A stretch of DNA of 64,000 nucleotides, taken from assembly GCA_009693785.1 (NCBI GenBank), contig SHWP01000004.1, positions 46,123 through 110,122 of the forward strand, read 5' to 3'. The position numbers and the translations under genes were made by a program. The DNA is from Rhodospirillaceae bacterium (GTDB lineage Bacteria > Pseudomonadota > Alphaproteobacteria > Rhodospirillales > Rhodospirillaceae). Below, piece after piece: positions 59,863-64,000 of this stretch. Numbering within the stretch: the first letter of the stretch is position 1; each line of letters starts with the position of its first letter. The notes under the pieces are model-generated. The model was not told the origin of the DNA. It did not search any database and saw only the letters and a list, made by a program, of their open reading frames with translations.

Positions 59863-60237
59863 CTAGAACGCGCCGAGAACGCTGGCGATCTTGCCTTTAA
59901 GCGTATCTGCGTTGAATGGCTTGACGATGTAGTTTGACACACCGGCCTCTTTCGCGATCACGACGTTCTCGGTCTTGCTTTCGGCGGTGACCATGATGAA
60001 GGGGATTTTTTTCAACTTCTCGTCCTTACGGACCTCTTTGAGAAGTTCTAACCCGGTCATCGGCTGCATGTTCCAATCCGAGATGACCAAGCCGTAGTCC
60101 TTCAAGCGCAGCATCTGTAGCGCCGCCGTGCCGTCGGTTGCTTCATCGACATTCGGGAAGTTCAGCTGTTTCAATAGGTTCTTAATAATGCGCAGCATTG
60201 TCGCGTAATCATCGACAATCAGCACATTCATGTTCAA
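59863..60237 (-). CDS. cheY: Chemotaxis response regulator CheY
   Basis: A 124-residue receiver domain: LIVDDYATMLRIIKNLLKQL, phospho-acceptor Asp in GLVISDWNMQPMTGLELL, Thr in FIMVTAESK and Lys in YIVKPFNADTL. The M-R-x-I-x-x-L-L and W-N-M-x-P-M features are typical of CheY rather than general regulators. It is the first gene of the cheY-cheZ-cheR unit and appears intact, although its phosphatase partner is broken in this sequence. The second ATG (60231) is an alternative start. Confidence 0.9.
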   Translation of the reverse strand: MNMNVLIVDDYATMLRIIKNLLKQLNFPNVDEATDGTAALQMLRLKDYGLVISDWNMQPMTGLELLKEVRKDEKLKKIPFIMVTAESKTENVVIAKEAGVSNYIVKPFNADTLKGKIASVLGAF

Positions 60238-60558
60238 ATCGACCGCCAGCCGTGTCCTCCGTCAAACCAAAGTCGTGTCATACTTCAAAGGCATATCATT
60301 CTACGGCCCGGCGAGTACCGCGCGCGTCGTGATTTGTCCAGCTTATAACACGCCATTGTCCCCTATAAATGTCGGAGATTCAAAGAGAAATTTGTTGTCG
60401 AAAGTATCGTTTCATAAGTGCAAAGGGCTCTAAAAGGCCCCAAACACCCCCTCTTTGTTGCCAGTCAGGGGCAGGCGAAAGTGGCGATTGAATAGTCGCG
60501 GGTAATTACGGCATTGTGCCGCTCCATTAATTCAAGTTGAAGATGAGGAGAATTGGGT
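60238..60558. other. 321-base intergenic region between divergent genes
   Basis: No gene recognised. It should contain the promoters of the chemotaxis unit and of the racemase-fold gene. I see no clear repeat or operator. Confidence 0.4.
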
Positions 60559-61302
60559 ATGCGGGACGCATTAGGCTGGCGAAAGAAGTTCGGGGTTTTA
60601 GGCCCCTCAACCAACACCATTGTTCAGGTCGACTTCGACGACCTGCGGGTGCCAGGGGTAACGAACCACTACAGCCGCATTTTTACGCCAAATTCACGCG
60701 CCGTGAGCAATGAAACGTTCATGGCCGGAACAACGAAAATTTCCGAAGGCGTTATCGACGCCGTGCGCAGCGTCATGACCTGCGAGCCCGATTACTTGGT
60801 CATGGGCATGTCGGCCGTTACTTTCTATGACGGCGTCAAAGGCGCAGATGCCTTCCAGGCCAAAGTCGAGAACGAGGCTAAAGTTAAGATTAGCATTGGT
60901 TCGCACTCATGCACCGCGGCCCTTAAAGCGTATGGCGTGAAAAGTTTGTCGTTCATGTCGCCCTACTACCCCGTGGCCAACGCCGAAGTGCGCCGCTACT
61001 TCACCGAATCAGGGTTCAATGTCGTGCGCGATATTCCCATGCAAGCCCCCAGTTGGACGGGAATTGCCGAAATCACCACCGCGCAATGCCGCGAGACCAT
61101 CAAGAAGCTCGACGGGCCCGACGTGGAAGCCATCGTACAAGTGGGCACCAACCTCAGCATGATCAGGCTGGCTGCGGCTGCCGAGATGTATTTGAACAAG
61201 CCCGTGATCGCCATCAACACCGCGACCTATTGGCATGCGCTGCGCGCCAATGGCATTACCGACAAAATTTATGGCTTCGGGCGGCTGCTTGAGGAGTTTT
61301 AG
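60559..61302 (+). CDS. Maleate isomerase/arylmalonate decarboxylase-like protein without the catalytic cysteines
   Basis: About 247 residues of the Asp/Glu racemase fold, close in layout to maleate cis-trans isomerase: FGVLGPSTNTIVQVDFDDLRVPGV, IPMQAPSWTGIAEI, YLNKPVIAINTATYWHALRANGI. In the family the first active-site Cys lies in an A-C-T/S-G-like loop and the second in S-C-T-N; here these read VMGMSAVTFYDG and QVGTNLSMI, so both cysteines are replaced. Function is therefore uncertain. The start is ATG 60559, after GAGGAG about eight bases upstream. It is convergent with the next gene (5-base gap). Confidence 0.75.
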   Translation: MRDALGWRKKFGVLGPSTNTIVQVDFDDLRVPGVTNHYSRIFTPNSRAVSNETFMAGTTKISEGVIDAVRSVMTCEPDYLVMGMSAVTFYDGVKGADAFQAKVENEAKVKISIGSHSCTAALKAYGVKSLSFMSPYYPVANAEVRRYFTESGFNVVRDIPMQAPSWTGIAEITTAQCRETIKKLDGPDVEAIVQVGTNLSMIRLAAAAEMYLNKPVIAINTATYWHALRANGITDKIYGFGRLLEEF

Positions 61303-61307
61303 AAAGA

Positions 61308-61976
61308 CTATTTCTTGACCGGTGGCAGCAGTTCCGCCTCTCCTATCACTAATTTCCTGGCATACTCCGGAGCGATGAGGTGGCAATAGCGTACGCCACG
61401 AAATCGCTCCGGCGCCCAGGCAAAAGCGACATTTGTCCAGGTTACGTACAATGACTTACCCATGAGGTGTATTTTCGCCTCGGGGTCGCGATACACAAAG
61501 TCATAGTCGGTCACCCATTGCGAGCCCATATAAACGACTTCATCGGGTTCGATCACCACATCGGCCTGGGCGATTTTGAGTTTGGCGCGCTCGTCATCTG
61601 ATAGCGCGGCATACACCCCATCAATCGTCGTGCGGTTGATATCCGCACAAGTCTTGTCGCCCGTAGCCGCATCTTTGCCGTAACGGTCTTGCAAGTGGTC
61701 GGACGTTTTAGTTTTGCACGACACGCGCATGGGCGTTCTACCGTCGGCCAGCGTGGTCACGTATTGACCAATCTCGACTGGATCGACCTTGGTCTTAGAT
61801 TCCTTGAAGGCATCGTAGCTGGGGTAAACGATATTATTGAGCGCGAGCGTAGTCCCCGTCAGGTCGCGCTGCACGCGCGTGCAAAAGTCCTTATCCGTCA
61901 TGGGCATCTCGGCGCTTATCGCCGGAATGACGAAGCCTGACATAGCGGCAATGATGGCGAACGTCTGCTTTTTCAT
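61308..61976 (-). CDS. Secreted or periplasmic protein of unknown function
   Basis: A 222-residue protein with a signal peptide (MKKQTFAIIAAMSGFVIPAISA) and five cysteines in the mature part that could pair. No family is recognised. WVTDYDFVYRDPEAKIHLMGKSLYVTWTN and RYCHLIAPEYARKLV look conserved. The start is ATG 61976, six bases after GGAGGG, rather than the TTG at 61982. It is a single gene. Confidence 0.7.
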   Translation of the reverse strand: MKKQTFAIIAAMSGFVIPAISAEMPMTDKDFCTRVQRDLTGTTLALNNIVYPSYDAFKESKTKVDPVEIGQYVTTLADGRTPMRVSCKTKTSDHLQDRYGKDAATGDKTCADINRTTIDGVYAALSDDERAKLKIAQADVVIEPDEVVYMGSQWVTDYDFVYRDPEAKIHLMGKSLYVTWTNVAFAWAPERFRGVRYCHLIAPEYARKLVIGEAELLPPVKK

Positions 61977-62069
61977 GCGCAACCCTCCTGCGGCCTATTT
62001 CAGCCGCTTAGTCCTTATAGGTCTGTTGCAAAAGACTGACAACTCAAGGGCTTCGATCTTTCGCCCACG

Positions 62070-62672
62070 GTGGACGTGACCGAAAAGCCCGATTGCTACG
62101 ATATCTCCGTGGAATTGCCAGGCATTTCCGAGAAGGACGTGAAGGTGTCGCTTGAGAATGACGTATTGTCGATTTCGGGTGAAAAGAAAGCCGAGAAGGT
62201 CGAGGACGTGAAGAACATTCACATCTCGGAACGCCACTATGGATCGTTTCAGCGCCAGTTCAGCCTGCCCGACGACGCCGATGCGGGCAAGGTATCGGCC
62301 GAGTTCAAAAATGGCGTACTGAAAGTAACCTTGGGCCGCTCCAAGAAGGCCAAAGAAAGCGCCCGCCCCGCGCAAAAGCGCGCCAGCACCTTGCCCAATG
62401 CTCCAAACGATAAGGTGAAAATGGTCTTGCTGGCCGCCGACGGGGCCAAGGCGCAACTCTACAATATCGCGCCGGGAACATGCCGTCTGACGCCGCTGCC
62501 CAAGGGCAAGTTTCGTAAGGCAATTTTACCTGGGCGCATGATTGTCAGTGACCGCCCCGGCCACTCTGCATTATTCGGCGGCCAGCGGCGCAGCGCCATG
62601 GAACCGCGCAGCGAACCCCACGCTCGTGCCGAAACCGTGTTCCTGAAAAAGTCGCAAGCGCAGTCAACCTGA
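62070..62672 (+). CDS. N-terminally truncated Hsp20 domain running into a host-attachment-like domain
   Basis: The first part (VDVTEKPDCYDISVELPGISEKDVKVSLENDVLSISGEKK to GVLKVTL, residues about 1-95) is a complete alpha-crystallin domain. However, the N-terminal arm of Hsp20 is missing: the homologous frame goes back only to about 62041 (LKGFDLSPT) and meets a stop at 62038. The frame then continues through a linker into MVLLAADGAKAQLYN, the start of a PF10116-like host-attachment protein. That is broken by a frameshift near 62646, giving the false tail KSQAQST. It probably represents two gene remnants joined; a genuine fusion is possible. GTG 62070 is only the first possible start. Confidence 0.5.
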   Translation: MDVTEKPDCYDISVELPGISEKDVKVSLENDVLSISGEKKAEKVEDVKNIHISERHYGSFQRQFSLPDDADAGKVSAEFKNGVLKVTLGRSKKAKESARPAQKRASTLPNAPNDKVKMVLLAADGAKAQLYNIAPGTCRLTPLPKGKFRKAILPGRMIVSDRPGHSALFGGQRRSAMEPRSEPHARAETVFLKKSQAQST

Positions 62673-62860
62673 TGGCGCGCGATGGAGGTTTTGATCGCTT
62701 GATTGTCGCCGCTCCGCCCAAGGCCATGGACGACCTGCGCAAAGCGTTCACCGCTGTGACAGCCAAAACAATCGCCGCCGAGATTACCCACGAATGGACG
62801 CGCCTTGGCGTGCGCGACATGGCCGAACGTGTGAAGGCGGCACTGGGACCGAGCGATTAA
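62419..62860 (+). pseudogene. Host-attachment (PF10116-like) protein, frameshifted
   Basis: Read across a shift at the A5 run (62646-62650), the protein is VLLAADGAKAQLYNIAPG, GRMIVSDRPGHSALFGGQ, EPRSEPHARAETVFLKKVASAVNLMARDGGFDRLIVAAPPKAMDDLRKAF, ending AAEITHEWTRLGVRDMAERVKAAL. This is the pattern of proteins first described as required for attachment to host cells, an RNase-E/eRF1-like fold. The AAGGTG before ATG 62419 could serve as an SD. It is in the same frame as the Hsp20 remnant upstream. Confidence 0.6.
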
Positions 62861-63000
62861 GTTGTATAAGATTTGCAGTGGCGGAAATCGCGTATCGTCT
62901 ATTCGACGCTTCTCTCCGCCTCCAGCATCTTATCCACGATCGCGCGCATCAGGATCAGCGCTACGTATTACTGCGGCAAACAGCAGAATATCAAACCGCC

Positions 63001-63029
63001 TTGTATAAATGTACCACGTATGGTACATA
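63001..63029 (+). promoter_or_regulatory. Promoter and inverted-repeat operator of the HigBA-like module
   Basis: Perfect 8-bp arms ATGTACCA (63009-63016) and TGGTACAT (63021-63028) around CGTA. TTGTAT (63001-63006) and TACATA (63024-63029) could be -35 and -10 boxes with 17-bp spacing, so the repeat lies within the promoter as expected for autorepression. Confidence 0.55.
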
Positions 63030-63063
63030 ACACTCATCGATGATTTCATAAGACCTCACATCA

Positions 63064-63417
63064 TTGCATCAAGACACACCCCAAAAAGTGCCCTTGGTTT
63101 TCTACCGCACCCGCGGCGGCCACGAGCCCGTGCGGGAGTGGTTGAAAGCACTACCGGAAGGCGACCGAAAAGCCGTGGGCCTTGATCTTGCGCGTGTGCA
63201 GTATCGTTGGCCCGTCGGCATGCCATTGTGCCGCCCGCTAGGCAGGGGACTTTGGGAAGTGCGAACCGCGCTGCCCAGCCAACGTATCGCGCGGATTTTA
63301 TTCTGCGCATTCAATGGTGAGCTTTGGGCAGTGCATGGATTCATCAAAAAAACAGCGAAGACACCAGCGGCTGACTTGGCCTTGGCGAAAACCCGCATGA
63401 AGGAGATTGTAAGATGA
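63064..63417 (+). CDS. HigB/Gp49-type RelE-family toxin
   Basis: A 117-residue protein: PLVFYRTRGGHEPVREWLKALPEGDRKAVGLDL, RPLGRGLWEVRTALPSQRIARILFCAFNGELWAVHGFIKKTAKTP. This is the phage Gp49-like HigB toxin pattern (G-L-W-E-x-R, A-R-I-L-F, L-x-H-G-F-x-K-K). It should cleave mRNA on the ribosome. The start TTG 63064 is uncertain; GTG 63088 is an alternative. It is placed toxin-first and overlaps the antitoxin start (63414-63417), the usual higBA order. Confidence 0.88.
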   Translation: MHQDTPQKVPLVFYRTRGGHEPVREWLKALPEGDRKAVGLDLARVQYRWPVGMPLCRPLGRGLWEVRTALPSQRIARILFCAFNGELWAVHGFIKKTAKTPAADLALAKTRMKEIVR

Positions 63418-63701
63418 AAAAGAAGAAACACCCTAACCGTGGCTCTTCGCTCGACTCGTTCTTGGAATCCGAGGGCGTCCGCGGGGAATTCGAGGCCCGC
63501 GCCATCAAAGAAGTGATTGCCTGGCAGCTGGGCCTCGCCATGGCAAAAAAGCGCATGACCAAAAGCCGCATGGCGAGTTTGATGGGCACCAGCCGCGCGC
63601 AACTCGACCGGCTGTTAGACCCTAAGCGCGATGTAACGCTTTCCACTCTAACACGAGCCGCCACAATGGTTGGGCGAAAATTGCGGGTGGAGTTGGCGTG
63701 A
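63414..63701 (+). CDS. HigA-type helix-turn-helix antitoxin
   Basis: A 95-residue protein. The HTH lies at about 45-80 (LAMAKKRMTKSRMASLMGTSRAQLDRLLDPKRDVTLSTLTRAATMVG), with a short basic N-terminal arm (MKKKKHPNRGSSLDSFLESEG). It should repress the module through the inverted repeat at 63009-63028 and neutralise the toxin. It is translationally coupled to the toxin. Confidence 0.88.
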   Translation: MKKKKHPNRGSSLDSFLESEGVRGEFEARAIKEVIAWQLGLAMAKKRMTKSRMASLMGTSRAQLDRLLDPKRDVTLSTLTRAATMVGRKLRVELA

Positions 63702-63770
63702 AAAAAGTAACGAATCGAGAAAACACAAATACGAAGCGCAAAATTTTTGGTAACTTTCTATGATTGCATC

Positions 63771-63890
63771 ATGGCCATAACATCGAAAGGCGGAATTGAA
63801 ATTGTCGGAGTTGATGGTTGTCGCGATGGATGGATCGCGGTTTCAGGGCATTGTGCGTCGTCAAAGCATTTGGGACAGATGCGGGCGTGA
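63771..63890 (+). pseudogene. DUF429 gene fragment, interrupted
   Basis: ATG 63771 opens MAITSKGGIEIVGVDGCRDGWIAVSGH, which matches the start of DUF429 proteins (VGVDGCxxGWIAV). The similarity ends near 63850; the frame then reads unrelated residues to TGA 63888-63890. A full DUF429 protein is over 200 residues. The rest was probably separated by the insertion whose sequence begins about 63850-63860 and continues past the window edge. Confidence 0.55.
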
Positions 63891-63926
63891 TTTAGCGGAG
63901 TGTTGGCCTCATCTGGTTGTTCGATC

Positions 63927-64000
63927 CTAAGCGGCGAGCTTGCGGTGAAGCAAGCGACGATGTTCGATGGTTTTCTGTTTGATGCGATGTCGTTCCTGCA
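63927..64000 (-). CDS. 3' end of a minus-strand ORF, probably from an insertion element (partial)
   Basis: An open minus-strand frame enters from the right edge and ends at TAG (63927-63929) with the residues RHRIKQKTIEHRRLLHRKLAA. The surrounding DNA (about 63855-64000) directly follows the broken DUF429 gene, and its base pattern resembles IS ends I have seen in alphaproteobacteria. I cannot name the IS family from this length. Confidence 0.35.
   Translation of the reverse strand, partial: QERHRIKQKTIEHRRLLHRKLAA

Overview
The window looks like a moderately GC-rich alphaproteobacterial chromosome segment, probably from an environmental heterotroph. The evidence is the mix of TonB-dependent receptors, type III CoA-transferases, an NdvB-like glucan synthase, Tat-type signals, RIME-like two-hairpin repeats and frequent GTG/TTG starts with good Shine-Dalgarno (SD) sequences. 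No rRNA, tRNA or CRISPR array was seen. The taxon is inferred from gene content only.

Layout. 1-5.2 kb: a Tat-exported unknown and a GST (minus strand), a membrane protein, a divergent class III cyclase, an MDR oxidoreductase and a DUF1838 protein ending in a clear terminator. 5.2-6.9 kb: an accessory islet with a GIY-YIG-like protein and a YaaA/DUF6884-like partner, set between a palindromic repeat and an 82-bp perfect hairpin element. 6.9-11.5 kb (minus): a nitrilase-fold protein lacking its catalytic Cys, a VOC protein, and a J-like/pseudokinase/FGE-like fusion. 11.6-18.3 kb: a TonB receptor divergent from a cupredoxin/EAL-phosphodiesterase/outer-membrane-barrel operon. 18.3-24.5 kb: transporters, a methyltransferase, a 16-residue Lys/Ala peptide with a structured leader, and a CRTAC1-type FG-GAP protein. 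24.7-30.4 kb: two toxin-antitoxin (TA) modules, a broken amino-acid-permease/histidine-kinase fusion with its response regulator, a CPBP protease, and repeats.

30.4-35.7 kb (minus): a catabolic operon of alpha/beta hydrolase, isochorismatase-like hydrolase, acyl-CoA dehydrogenase and two type III CoA-transferases, which would activate and oxidise an unknown acid. 36-49 kb: cysteine synthase-like enzyme, large TonB receptor, methyltransferases, GNAT, DUF885 peptidase, orphan peptide-binding protein, a second DUF1838 protein, and a DUF3445 protein. 49-54 kb (minus): FkbM methyltransferase, tannase-like esterase, GH17-GT2 glucan synthase. 54.6-64 kb: RlmJ, HrpB, a collapsed chemotaxis locus (cheY, 5' cheZ, 3' cheR), a racemase-fold protein without its cysteines, a broken Hsp20/host-attachment pair, a HigBA-like TA module, and a DUF429 fragment probably cut by a mobile element at the right edge.

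A theme of the window is decay. At least five loci carry frameshifts, a nonsense codon or deletion junctions, and several enzyme-fold proteins have lost catalytic residues. Base-level assembly error could explain some single-base shifts, but not the cheZ/cheR junction or the kinase stop codon.
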